DNA from: Streptomyces sp. ISL-96
GTDB lineage: Bacteria > Actinomycetota > Actinomycetes > Streptomycetales > Streptomycetaceae
Assembly: GCF_018614035.1 (NCBI RefSeq)
Contig: NZ_JAGGPA010000038.1
Span: 1-64,000 of the forward strand
Direction of reading: 5' to 3'
Length of the DNA: 64,000 nt
Shown: one piece after another, positions 36,320 through 44,361 of the stretch
How the letters are laid out: each line of letters starts with the position of its first letter
Position numbering within the stretch: position 1 is the first letter of the stretch
Program-made: the position numbers and the translations under genes
The notes under the pieces: model-generated
Databases searched by the model: none
The model's input: the letters and a program-made list of their open reading frames with translations, nothing else
Told to the model about the DNA's origin: nothing

Positions 36320-36769
36320 CGTTAATCGCTCCTCAGAGCGGTCGGTCAGTGAGGGGTCGGTCCCCTCCCAGTCCTTCCGCATGCTAGTCCCGCAGGACGG
36401 GACAGCTCATTCCAACTGCCGACATCCGTCCGGATCACCCCCGCCTCCGCGGGGAATCGAGCTGCCGAACAGCCGACACCTGCTCCAACCTGATGGTGGG
36501 AGACGATGTTCCCGCAGGCCAAACAGATACCCGTCCATCCACTACGCCGATGGCGAACGTGAGACGGTTCGGCAGGCGTGTCGACCCTTCCCACTAGGAA
36601 TGTCTTACCCGTAAGCACTGACACTCCATGCGGCGCGCCCCAGTTCCCTCAGCTACGGGCGAACACCCTTGCGCCGCCGAATGCCCCCGCACGCCCCCAC
36701 AGCATCAACGCAGCGCAGTCGGACGCGGACACAGCGTAACTCCGGGGCGTCTCAGGAGTTGGTCCGGAC
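36320..36769. promoter_or_regulatory. clpC upstream region with a ClgR-like box
   Basis: These 450 bp between divergent clpC and the 36770 gene carry no supported gene. At 36541-36558 the plus strand reads ACTACGCCGATGGCGAAC. This fits the consensus WNNWCGCYNANRGCGWWS that I recall for the Clp regulator ClgR at every position. ClgR activates clp genes in Streptomyces and Corynebacterium, so the site plausibly activates clpC. Confidence 0.55.
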
Positions 36770-37390
36770 ATGACGCCCACGGTTCCGTTCCCGCGCATGC
36801 CGAGCACACCGGTGCCTTCGCCGCCCGAAAACGGCATCGCGCAGTGGTACGAACACGAGCTCGGCTGGGCCACCGCGGCGAGCGGCGGGGACAGCGGCGA
36901 GGGCATGGGCGCGGGCCCGCCGGTGCAGCTGCTGACCGGTCTGCGCTTCGACGTACTGGAGCTGCCTGCGGACGCGGGTTTCGCTGTACTGCGGCGTCAC
37001 GCGGGGCTCACGGGTCCCGTCGCCCTCATGGAGCAGCGGATGCTGCTGCTGGTGGCCGCGGGGAGCGCCGAGGAGCTCCCCGGATTGCTCGACTGGCTGG
37101 AGTGGGGCGGCGTGGCCCTCGATCTGCGCGCACTGGGCACCGGCGGGCGGATGACCGCGCCCTCACCGCCCGGATGGGCGCACTCGCAGGGGGCCGCCAT
37201 TTGGCTGCGACCCCCCGAGCCGCGGCACGAGGTGGAACCGACCCTGCCGGCCTTCGCCGGACTCGGGTGCCGTGGGGAAACACCCGGTCTCGTACGACTC
37301 GTGAGCACGGCGGCGACGGAATGCCACCGGGCCCGCTTGTTGCGTGCGAATTCCGCTTACGCGAATGCTCAGCCGTTGGCCTTCTCGTAG
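36770..37390 (+). CDS. SCO3374-family protein, function unknown
   Basis: A 206-residue soluble protein resembling the Streptomyces family named after SCO3374, which sits between clpC and lsr2. It has a central region that looks like a small regulatory fold (VQLLTGLRFDVLELPADAGF, then LMEQRMLLLVAAGSAEELPG). Parts resemble the bifunctional primase/polymerase N-terminal region, such as WLRPPEPR, but catalytic motifs are absent. The ATG at 36770 has AGGAG 11 nt upstream. Its last 22 bp overlap the end of lsr2 on the opposite strand. Confidence 0.78.
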   Translation: MTPTVPFPRMPSTPVPSPPENGIAQWYEHELGWATAASGGDSGEGMGAGPPVQLLTGLRFDVLELPADAGFAVLRRHAGLTGPVALMEQRMLLLVAAGSAEELPGLLDWLEWGGVALDLRALGTGGRMTAPSPPGWAHSQGAAIWLRPPEPRHEVEPTLPAFAGLGCRGETPGLVRLVSTAATECHRARLLRANSAYANAQPLAFS

Positions 37391-37704
37391 GCCTCACGGA
37401 TGTCGGCCGGGACACGGCCGCGGTCATTCACGTTGTAACCGTTCGCCTTGGCCCACTTACGGATCTCGGCGGTGTTCTGGTTGCCGCCCACCGCCGCGCG
37501 TGCCTTGCCGCGACCGGAAGCCGCACGGCCACCGGTGCGCCGCCCGCTCTTGGTGTACGGGTCGAGCAGACCACGGAGCTTGTCCGCGTTCGCGGTGGTG
37601 AGGTCGATCTCGTAGGTCTTGCCATCCAGAGCGAACGTTACGGTCTCGTCCGCCTCGCCGCCGTCGAGGTCATCGACAAGAAGGACCTGAACCTTCTGTG
37701 CCAC
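37369..37704 (-). CDS. lsr2: Nucleoid-associated protein Lsr2
   Basis: H-NS-like silencer of AT-rich, often horizontally acquired or antibiotic-cluster DNA. The 111-residue protein has the N-terminal dimerisation domain (residues 1-50, AQKVQVLLVDDLDGGEADET), a basic flexible linker (GRRTGGRAASGRGKARA) and the DNA-binding domain with the AT-groove motif RGR at 95-97 (NDRGRVPADI). The GTG at 37704 is chosen because AAAGGAAA lies 5 nt upstream and the family N-terminus follows. The AT-richer leader just upstream (37705-37780) may allow autoregulation. The NACHT island could be one of its targets. Confidence 0.96.
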   Translation of the reverse strand: MAQKVQVLLVDDLDGGEADETVTFALDGKTYEIDLTTANADKLRGLLDPYTKSGRRTGGRAASGRGKARAAVGGNQNTAEIRKWAKANGYNVNDRGRVPADIREAYEKANG

Positions 37705-37848
37705 CGGATTTCCTTTCATCGAAAATGCAGTACGCGGAAAGGAAACCGCTTTTCCCTGGAAAACACAAACCCCCGGTGGAGGTTCAGTACCTCAAGGAGA
37801 CGGGAAACGTGCGCGTTTCGGACATAGGGCTCTCATGGCTTCTGGCGA

Positions 37849-38367
37849 TCACAGGTGCAGAAGCATCCGGCTGTTGCCCAAGGTGTTCGGCTTCACTCGT
37901 TCGAGACCCAGGAACTCCGCTACGCCCTCGTCATAGGAACGCAGCAGCTCGCTGTAGACATCTCCGTCGACCGGTGCCTCTCCGATCTCCACGAAGCCGT
38001 GCTTCATGAAGAACTCGACTTCGAAGGTGAGGCAGAAAACCTTGCGTACACCGAGCCAGCGTGCGGTCTGGAGCAGCTTGTCGAGTACTTGATGTCCCAC
38101 TCCGGCGCCCTTGAAGGACGGATCCACGGCGAGAGTTCGCACTTCGGCGAGGTCTTCCCACATCACGTGCAGCGCGCCGCAGCCGACCACGGTGGCATCC
38201 TCGTCGCGTTCCGCGACCCAGAACTCCTGGATGTCCTCGTAAAGCGTCACGTTCGCTTTGTCGAGCAGGATCCGCTTCTGCGCGTACGTGTCGACGAGAC
38301 TGCGCACGGATGGCACATCACTGGTCCTCGCGCGCCGGACGGTGATGGCTTTTTGCTCTGACGGCAT
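37849..38367 (-). CDS. GNAT amino-acid N-acetyltransferase (N-acetylglutamate synthase-like)
   Basis: A 172-residue acetyltransferase close to the short stand-alone N-acetylglutamate synthases of actinobacteria (first step of arginine synthesis). The GNAT core is visible: beta strands TVVGCGALHVMWEDLAEVR, acetyl-CoA loop VDPSFKGAGVGHQVLDKLL, and C-terminal FFMKHGFVEIGE. The ATG at 38367 is leaderless-like, with TAGCGT at 38374-38379 (minus strand) 6 nt upstream. The next gene upstream is the BlaI-like regulator, 9 bp away on the same strand. The substrate assignment is family inference; it may acetylate other amino acids. Confidence 0.85.
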   Translation of the reverse strand: MPSEQKAITVRRARTSDVPSVRSLVDTYAQKRILLDKANVTLYEDIQEFWVAERDEDATVVGCGALHVMWEDLAEVRTLAVDPSFKGAGVGHQVLDKLLQTARWLGVRKVFCLTFEVEFFMKHGFVEIGEAPVDGDVYSELLRSYDEGVAEFLGLERVKPNTLGNSRMLLHL

Positions 38368-38376
38368 ACGTCGACG

Positions 38377-38820
38377 CTATCGTCCCGGGCCCTCGGGGCT
38401 CTCGGCGACCTCTGCCGGACCCGCGGGGGGAGCGGGCGTCGCGGTATCGGCCGGGGGATCGGCGCGCTGAACGACGCGCATCGCGTCTTCAAGAGCTTCG
38501 CGCTGCTCGGCCGACATCATGCCGAAGAAGGCGACAAGAGCCGCCGCGGGGTTGTCACTGGTCGACCATGCTTCGTTCATCAGTGCGGCCGAGTAGGCGG
38601 CCCGGGTGGAGACAGCCGTATATCGATAGGCGCGGCCCTCGACTTCCCTGCGGACCCAGCCCTTCTGATGGAGATTGTCCATTACGGTCATGACCGTGGT
38701 GTAGGCGATGGACCGTTCCTTCTGAAGGTCCTCAAGGACTTCCCTGACGGTCACCGGCCGGTTCCACTGCCACACGCGCGTCATGACGGCGTCTTCCAGC
38801 TCTCCCAATTGGCGAGGCAC
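38377..38820 (-). CDS. BlaI/MecI/CopY-family transcriptional regulator
   Basis: A 147-residue winged-helix repressor: PRQLGELEDAVMTRVWQW, VTVREVLEDLQKERS, then TTVMTVMDNLHQKGWVRREV. A helical dimerisation part and a Pro/Ala-rich tail follow. No BlaR/MecR-type M56 sensor peptidase gene is adjacent, so the signal is not obvious. The GTG at 38820 is leaderless-like, with TATGGT (38827-38832, minus strand) 6 nt upstream. It is 9 bp before the acetyltransferase gene; that gene also has its own -10-like element. Confidence 0.88.
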   Translation of the reverse strand: MPRQLGELEDAVMTRVWQWNRPVTVREVLEDLQKERSIAYTTVMTVMDNLHQKGWVRREVEGRAYRYTAVSTRAAYSAALMNEAWSTSDNPAAALVAFFGMMSAEQREALEDAMRVVQRADPPADTATPAPPAGPAEVAESPEGPGR

Positions 38821-38949
38821 AGCGCCACCATAGTGGGAGATTTCGGTAATGGCAGGTTTTTTGCCCAGCGAAAAGGGCGTACGACTCGAAATGAGCCGCA
38901 CGCCCTCGTGAAGTCCCCCGTGGAGTACGCGGTGGGTCAGGTCAGACAG

Positions 38950-39135
38950 TCAGGCATCGCCGGTCTTGGGCGTTCCGGCCTGGCGGGCGGACTCGGCGCG
39001 GGCGAGCGTGGCGTCCACGGCCGCGTCTTCCTTGGCCTTGTTGGAACCGCCCTGTGACTTGACGATCGTCGTGACCAGGGCGATGAAGAACGCGGCCATC
39101 ACCACGGGGGGCAGGAGCGCGGAAACGTAGTCCAT
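38950..39135 (-). CDS. Small single-pass membrane protein, unknown
   Basis: A 61-residue protein with one N-terminal helix (about residues 5-26, SALLPPVVMAAFFIALVTTIV) and a charged cytoplasmic-type tail (NKAKEDAAVDATLARAESAR). It is common in Streptomyces at this location as far as I recall. The ATG at 39135 starts 14 bp downstream of the end of the next gene on the same strand, so the two may be co-transcribed. Function unknown. Confidence 0.68.
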   Translation of the reverse strand: MDYVSALLPPVVMAAFFIALVTTIVKSQGGSNKAKEDAAVDATLARAESARQAGTPKTGDA

Positions 39136-39149
39136 GCCGACCAGAGTAG

Positions 39150-39746
39150 CTACCCCGCCACCATGTGTTCCCGCGGGGGCACCGGGCGCTTACGCGGTGG
39201 GAAGACCTCGGAAGGCTTCGGCATAGGACGCTCCGATGGCTCGCGGTCGGGCGCCGGCTGCTTGGGTTTCGGCGGTTGGTCGCCGGCGCCGGTACGGCCG
39301 CCCGCGATGGCCAGCAGCCGGGTGCGCGGCAGGGGGGCGGCGCTGCGGCCGGCCAGGCGGGCCCGTACGGACTGTTCCGCGATGGCCCGGCAGCGGTCGA
39401 GGAGCGCCGCGCCGGCCGGCCTGCCGCGCAGCCCGCGCAGCGCCACGAGATCGTCCGGGACCGGCTGGTAGCCGGCATCCAGGGCGTCCTGCAGTAGCCC
39501 CAGATAGCCGCCTGCGGCCGCTGGGAGGGCGTCGCGGTAGCGGGCGAGGTCGGCGAGGAGAAAGGCGCGCAGCCGGCCCGCCTCGCGGACCGCCTCGTCC
39601 AGGGAGCCTGCGAGGCGCAGGCAGTCCTGGACGTCTTCGTCGGACAGTGACGCGGGATGGAGGGCGATGGCGAGGGCGCGTCGGAGCACACGCAGCTCGT
39701 CCGCGCTGAACGCCATGCCGCCACGAGATCCGTATGGCGTGGGCAT
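39150..39746 (-). CDS. Conserved actinobacterial protein, function unknown
   Basis: A 198-residue, mainly helical soluble protein (ADELRVLRRALAIALHP, then SLDEAVREAGRLRAFLLADL) with a Pro/Lys-rich C-terminus (PPKPKQPAPDREPSERP, RKRPVPPREH). I do not recognise the family. The first ATG (39746) is preferred over an internal ATG ten codons on, because TATTGT lies 6 nt upstream at 39753-39758 (minus strand), the pattern of a leaderless transcript. An AT-rich inverted repeat covers its probable -35 region. Confidence 0.72.
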   Translation of the reverse strand: MPTPYGSRGGMAFSADELRVLRRALAIALHPASLSDEDVQDCLRLAGSLDEAVREAGRLRAFLLADLARYRDALPAAAGGYLGLLQDALDAGYQPVPDDLVALRGLRGRPAGAALLDRCRAIAEQSVRARLAGRSAAPLPRTRLLAIAGGRTGAGDQPPKPKQPAPDREPSERPMPKPSEVFPPRKRPVPPREHMVAG

Positions 39747-39764
39747 GCAGTGACAATACGCACC

Positions 39765-39783
39765 AAACGGACAAAATCTGTTT
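39765..39783. promoter_or_regulatory. AT-rich inverted repeat over a promoter
   Basis: AAACGGA-CAAAA-TCTGTTT is a 7-5-7 inverted repeat with one mismatch. It lies in the spacer and -35 zone of the leaderless promoter for the 39150-39746 gene, and is conspicuously AT-rich for this genome. A repressor operator is the simplest reading. Confidence 0.45.
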
Positions 39784-39821
39784 AATTGATCTACGACGGC
39801 GCGGCGGACGGCGCCCCCGCG

Positions 39822-40628
39822 TCACATCCGGGCGACGTTCCGCTCGTACACCAGGCGCAGGCCGATCAGCGTCAGCCACGGCTCGTGCTCGTCGATCTCC
39901 GAGGACTCGCCCAGCACCATCGGCGCCAGACCGCCCGTCGCGATGACCGTCACGTCGTCCGGGTCGCCGTCGGGGCCCACGAGCTCGCGCGCCATGCGCT
40001 GGGTGACTCCGTCGACCTGGCCCGCGAAGCCGTAGACGATGCCGGACTGCATGGCTTCGACCGTGTTCTTGCCGATCACGCTGCGCGGCCGGGCCAGCTC
40101 GATCTTGCGGAGCTGGGCGCCCTTGACGCCGAGCGCCTCGACGGAGATCTCGATGCCCGGGGCGATGACGCCGCCCGCGTACTCACCACGCGCCGATACG
40201 GCGTCGAAGGTCGTCGCCGTACCGAAGTCGACGACGACAGCCGGGCCGCCGTAGAGCTCGACGGCCGCGACCGCGTTGATGATGCGGTCCGCGCCGACCT
40301 CCTTCGGGTTGTCCATCAGGATCGGTACGCCCGTCTTGATGCCCGGTTCGACGAGCACCGCGGGGACGTCGCCGTAGTACCGGCGGGTCACCTCGCGCAG
40401 CTCGTGCAGCACGGACGGGACGGTCGAGCAGATCGCGATGCCCTCGATGCCGTCGCCCAGCTCGTCACCGAGCAGCGGGTGCATGCCCATGAGGCCCTGG
40501 AGGAGTACGGCGAGTTCGTCGGCGGTGCGGTGCGCGTCGGTGGAGATGCGCCAGTGCTCGACGATCTCCTCCCCGTCGAACAGGCCGAGGACGGTGTGCG
40601 TGTTGCCGACGTCGATGGTGAGCAGCAT
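39822..40628 (-). CDS. coaX: Type III pantothenate kinase
   Basis: Phosphorylates pantothenate, the first committed step to CoA. The 268-residue protein has the acetate kinase-fold motifs: LLTIDVGNTHTVLGLF (phosphate 1, with DxGNT), GADRIINAVAA and VVVDFGTATTFDAV (phosphate 2). The ATG at 40628 is 3 nt after the nadC stop, so it is the last gene of the DUF2520-panC-nadB-nadC-coaX operon. It needs a monovalent cation and is not inhibited by CoA in characterised members. Confidence 0.96.
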   Translation of the reverse strand: MLLTIDVGNTHTVLGLFDGEEIVEHWRISTDAHRTADELAVLLQGLMGMHPLLGDELGDGIEGIAICSTVPSVLHELREVTRRYYGDVPAVLVEPGIKTGVPILMDNPKEVGADRIINAVAAVELYGGPAVVVDFGTATTFDAVSARGEYAGGVIAPGIEISVEALGVKGAQLRKIELARPRSVIGKNTVEAMQSGIVYGFAGQVDGVTQRMARELVGPDGDPDDVTVIATGGLAPMVLGESSEIDEHEPWLTLIGLRLVYERNVARM

Positions 40629-40631
40629 GGG

Positions 40632-41627
40632 TTACTTCGCCTCGCGCAGGTCGAGACCGATGTCGAGGATCGGGGAGGAGTGCGTGAGCGCCCCGACGGC
40701 GAGGTAGTCGACGCCCGTGTCGGCGTACGCGCGGGCGTTCTCCAGGGTGAGGCGGCCGGAGGATTCGAGCGTCGCCCGGCCGTTCACGAGAGCCACCGCC
40801 TCGGCGGTCTGTTCCGGGGTGAAGTTGTCGAGGAGGATCAGGTCGGCGCCCGCCTCCAGGACTTCGGCCACCTGGGCGAGCGTGTCGACCTCGACCTCGA
40901 TCGGGACCTCGGGGAACGCCTTGCGTACGAGCGTGAACGCCTCGGCCACGCCGCCCGCCGCGACCACGTGGTTGTCCTTGACGAGCGCCGCGTCCGAGAG
41001 GGACATGCGGTGGTTGACGCCGCCGCCGCAGCGGACCGCGAACTTCTCCAGGGAGCGCAGCCCCGGAGTCGTCTTGCGGGTGTCGCGGACCCTGGCGCCC
41101 GTACCTTCCAGAACGTCCGCCCACGCGCGCGTGACGGTCGCGATGCCCGACAGGCGGCACAGCAGATTCAGCGCGCTGCGCTCGCCGGTGAGCAGGTCGC
41201 GGGTGCGGGTAGTGACGCTGATCAGCTTCTGCCCGGCCTCGACGCGGTCGCCGTCCTCGACGTGCCGCTCGACCTCGAACTCGTCCGTACAGATGATGGA
41301 CAGGACCGCCTCGGCGACGCGCAGACCCGCCACGACGCCGGCCTCACGGGCCGTGAAGTCGCCGGTCGCGACGGCGTCCTCGGGGACCGTCGCGACGGTC
41401 GTCACGTCCACGCCGTCGGCGAGGTCCTCGGCGAGGGCGACGTTCGCGACGTCCTCGACCTCCATCGGGTCGAGGCCCGCCGCGACGAGGAGCTGCGCGA
41501 GGTCGGGGTCGAGGCCGCACTCGGCGGTGTCGAGTTCGTACGTCTCCTCCTCACCGCCGCAGCCGCAGGAGTCGCCGCACCCGCCGGACGCGGTCGGCAG
41601 GAGCTGGGGGTTGTCGGGCGTACTCAC
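40632..41627 (-). CDS. nadC: Nicotinate-nucleotide pyrophosphorylase (carboxylating)
   Basis: Converts quinolinate and PRPP to nicotinate mononucleotide in de novo NAD synthesis. The 331-residue protein has the family motifs ERSALNLLCRLSGIAT, RKTTPGLR, GGGVNHRMSLSD and the quinolinate-binding KDNH. It carries an N-terminal extension of about 40 residues with a Cys cluster (SGGCGDSCGCGGEEE), absent from shorter homologues. The GTG at 41627 has GGGAG upstream and lies 2 nt after the nadB stop. nadA is not in this window, so the quinolinate synthase must be elsewhere. Confidence 0.95.
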   Translation of the reverse strand: MSTPDNPQLLPTASGGCGDSCGCGGEEETYELDTAECGLDPDLAQLLVAAGLDPMEVEDVANVALAEDLADGVDVTTVATVPEDAVATGDFTAREAGVVAGLRVAEAVLSIICTDEFEVERHVEDGDRVEAGQKLISVTTRTRDLLTGERSALNLLCRLSGIATVTRAWADVLEGTGARVRDTRKTTPGLRSLEKFAVRCGGGVNHRMSLSDAALVKDNHVVAAGGVAEAFTLVRKAFPEVPIEVEVDTLAQVAEVLEAGADLILLDNFTPEQTAEAVALVNGRATLESSGRLTLENARAYADTGVDYLAVGALTHSSPILDIGLDLREAK

Positions 41628-41629
41628 GG

Positions 41630-43333
41630 TTACTGCTCCCTCTGAGCTTTTACGGGCGGGAATGACGCGGATTCGGTGCGGTGTACGGCGAGGGTGCGGT
41701 CGGGGGTGAGCCGTACGACAAGGTGGCGGCGCCAGGTGGCGTCGTCGCGGTCGGGGCGGTCCTCGCGCCAGTGGCAGCCGCGGGTCTCCTCGCGGGCGCG
41801 GGCGGCGGCGACCAGGACGCGCGAGACGAGGAGGAGGTTGGTGGCCTCCCAGGCGTCCACGCCGGGCTCGGCTTCCTTGGTGTCATGCTCCTGATCCGCT
41901 TCGGAGGCCGCGCTGCGGTAGAGGATCTCCAGGGCGTCCGCCGCGTGATCGAGGCTTGCCTCGGAACGGAGTACTCCGGCGCCCGCCGTCATGATCCGCT
42001 GGATCTCGATGCGGGTGGCCGGGTCGAGAAGCGGACCGGGGGCCTCCGCACTCTGAACGGCCGGGCCGGGGGTGGCGGGGTGGGCGGCCGCGATGTCGTC
42101 GGCGATGCGTTCCGCGAAGACCAGGCCCTCGAGGAGGGAGTTCGAGGCGAGCCGGTTCGCGCCGTGCACGCCCGTGCAGGCGACCTCACCGCACGCGTAG
42201 AGCCCCGGGACCGTCGTACGGCCGCGCAGGTCCGTCCGTACGCCGCCGGAGGCGTAGTGGGCCGCGGGGGCGACCGGGATCGGCTCGGTGACCGGGTCGA
42301 TCCCGTGGGAGCGGCAGGCCGCCAGGATGGTCGGGAAGCGGGACTCCCACATCTCGGCGCCGAAGTGCCGGGCGTCCAGGTACATGTGCTCGGTGCCCTG
42401 CTCGCGCATGCGCCGCATGATGCCCTTGGCGACGATGTCGCGCGGGGCCAGCTCCGCCAGCTCGTGCTGCCCGAGCATGAAACGGACGCCGTCCGCGTCG
42501 ACGAGGTGGGCGCCCTCGCCCCGTACGGCCTCGGAGACCAGCGGCTGCTGGCCCTCCGCGTCGGCGCCCAGGAAGAGCACCGTCGGGTGGAACTGGACGA
42601 ATTCGAGGTCCGAGACCTCGGCGCCCGCGCGCAGGGCGAGCGCGACACCGTCACCGGTCGAGACGGAGGGGTTGGTGGTGGCCGAGAAGACCTGCCCCAT
42701 GCCGCCGGTCGCGAGGACGACGGCCGGGGCGCGGACGGCGCCGACGCCGTCGTGCTGGCCCTCGCCCATGACGTGCAGGGTGACGCCCGCCGTGCGTCCG
42801 TCGGCGTCCGTCAGCAGGTCCAGGACCAGGGCGTTCTCGATCGTACGAAGAGACGCGAGGCGTACGGCTTCGACCAGCGCCCGGGAGATTTCCGCGCCCG
42901 TCGCGTCGCCGCCCGCGTGGGCGATGCGACGGCGGTGGTGGCCGCCCTCGCGGGTGAGCTGGATGACGCCCGACTCGGGGTCGGTGTCGAACAGGGCGCC
43001 GGTGTCGATCAGCCGGCGTACCGCGTCGGGACCCTCGGTGACCAGGGTCCGTACGGCCTCCTCGTCGCACAGGCCCGCGCCCGCGACGAGCGTGTCGTCC
43101 AGGTGCTGCTCGGGGGTGTCCCCGTCGCCGAGGGCAGCGGCTATGCCGCCCTGCGCCCAGCGCGTGGAGCCGTCGTCCAGGCGGGCCTTGGTGACGACGA
43201 CCGTACGCAGGCCGGCGGCGGTGCAACGCAGGGCGGCGGTCAGGCCCGCGACGCCGGAGCCCACGACCACGACGTCGGCGTCTACGGTCCAGCCGGGGGC
43301 GGGGGCCTTCAGCCGTATGCCAGTGCGGGTCAT
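41630..43333 (-). CDS. nadB: L-aspartate oxidase
   Basis: FAD enzyme that oxidises L-aspartate to iminoaspartate, the precursor of quinolinate. The 567-residue protein has the FAD-binding motif VVVVGSGVAGLTAALR, substrate-region motifs GGHHRRRIAH and RLASNSLLEGLVF, and a helical C-terminal domain. Length is slightly above the usual 530-550. The ATG at 43333 overlaps the panC stop by 4 bp (ATGA), so it is translationally coupled. Confidence 0.95.
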   Translation of the reverse strand: MTRTGIRLKAPAPGWTVDADVVVVGSGVAGLTAALRCTAAGLRTVVVTKARLDDGSTRWAQGGIAAALGDGDTPEQHLDDTLVAGAGLCDEEAVRTLVTEGPDAVRRLIDTGALFDTDPESGVIQLTREGGHHRRRIAHAGGDATGAEISRALVEAVRLASLRTIENALVLDLLTDADGRTAGVTLHVMGEGQHDGVGAVRAPAVVLATGGMGQVFSATTNPSVSTGDGVALALRAGAEVSDLEFVQFHPTVLFLGADAEGQQPLVSEAVRGEGAHLVDADGVRFMLGQHELAELAPRDIVAKGIMRRMREQGTEHMYLDARHFGAEMWESRFPTILAACRSHGIDPVTEPIPVAPAAHYASGGVRTDLRGRTTVPGLYACGEVACTGVHGANRLASNSLLEGLVFAERIADDIAAAHPATPGPAVQSAEAPGPLLDPATRIEIQRIMTAGAGVLRSEASLDHAADALEILYRSAASEADQEHDTKEAEPGVDAWEATNLLLVSRVLVAAARAREETRGCHWREDRPDRDDATWRRHLVVRLTPDRTLAVHRTESASFPPVKAQREQ

Positions 43334-44361
43334 GCCGAAGCTCCCTGCTCGAAGGTCAGCGGGACGTTGTCGATCAGGCGAGTGGCGCCGACCCTGGCGG
43401 CCACGGCGAGGATGGCGTCGCCGCTGTGGGTGTCGGAGACCTCGGTGAAGTCGGACGGGTCGACGAGGGCGACGTAGTCGAGGGCGAGCGGGGGGTCGAA
43501 GCGCGAGGCTTCGTCCAGGACGGCGGCCGCGGCCGCGCGGACGGCGGCCGGGCCGCTCAGGTCCGCGTGGCCCGCCTGCTCGACGGCGTGCGCGTCGGCC
43601 GCCGCACGCGCCTCACCGATGCCCGCGAGGGCGGCCACGCGCGCGGGCGTCGTCACCGCGCCCTGGGCGACCGCACGCTCGTGCAGGGCCTCCAGGGCGA
43701 TCAGCCGGTCGCGGGCGGCGAACAGCGCGCGGGAGAGGGCGAGCGCGGTGCGGCGCTCGGCGGGCGAGAGGTAGCGGTTGCGGCTGGACAGGGCCAGGCC
43801 GTCTTCTTCGCGGACCGTCGGTACGCCGATGATCTCGACGGTGAAGTTCAGGTCGCGCGCCATGCGGCGGATCAGGGCGAGCTGCTGGGCGTCCTTCTGC
43901 CCGAAGAAGGCGGCGTCGGGCTGTGTGAGGTGCAGCAGCTTGGCGACGACGGTCAGCATGCCGTCGAAGTGGCCGGGACGGGACGCCCCTTCGAGGCGCT
44001 CGCCCATCGGTCCGGCGGTGATACGGACCTGCGGTTCGCCACCCGGATAGACCTCCTCGGCGGACGGGGCGAACACGGCGTTCGCACCGGCCTGTTCGGC
44101 GAGCGTGAGGTCGGCGTCGAGGGTGCGGGGGTAGCGGTCGAGGTCCTCGCCGGCGCCGAACTGGAGCGGGTTGACGAACACGGTGACGACGACGAAGCCC
44201 TCGGGTCCGACGTGCTTGCGGGCGGCGCGGATCAGCGTCGCGTGGCCCTCGTGCAGGGCGCCCATGGTCATGACGACGGCTGTGCGGCCGGGGGCGCCGG
44301 AGTGCTGGAGGACGTGGTGGAGGTCCTCACGCGTGGGGACAAGCTCGAAGGCGCCGCTCAT
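43330..44361 (-). CDS. panC: Pantothenate synthetase
   Basis: Joins pantoate and beta-alanine using ATP. The 343-residue protein shows the HIGH-like MTMGALHEGHATLIRAA, FVNPLQFGAGEDLDRYPR, and FGQKDAQQLALIRRMARDL with the KMSKS-equivalent SSRNRYL. Several loops, such as RVAALAGIGEARAAADAHA, extend it beyond the usual 280-310 residues. The ATG at 44361 overlaps the stop of the DUF2520 gene by 4 bp. panB and panD are not in this window. Confidence 0.96.
   Translation of the reverse strand: MSGAFELVPTREDLHHVLQHSGAPGRTAVVMTMGALHEGHATLIRAARKHVGPEGFVVVTVFVNPLQFGAGEDLDRYPRTLDADLTLAEQAGANAVFAPSAEEVYPGGEPQVRITAGPMGERLEGASRPGHFDGMLTVVAKLLHLTQPDAAFFGQKDAQQLALIRRMARDLNFTVEIIGVPTVREEDGLALSSRNRYLSPAERRTALALSRALFAARDRLIALEALHERAVAQGAVTTPARVAALAGIGEARAAADAHAVEQAGHADLSGPAAVRAAAAAVLDEASRFDPPLALDYVALVDPSDFTEVSDTHSGDAILAVAARVGATRLIDNVPLTFEQGASA

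Noticed and set aside
38377..39135. BlaI regulator with a BlaR-type sensor peptidase partner.
   Set aside because: The adjacent small membrane protein is only 61 residues and has no M56 peptidase motif.
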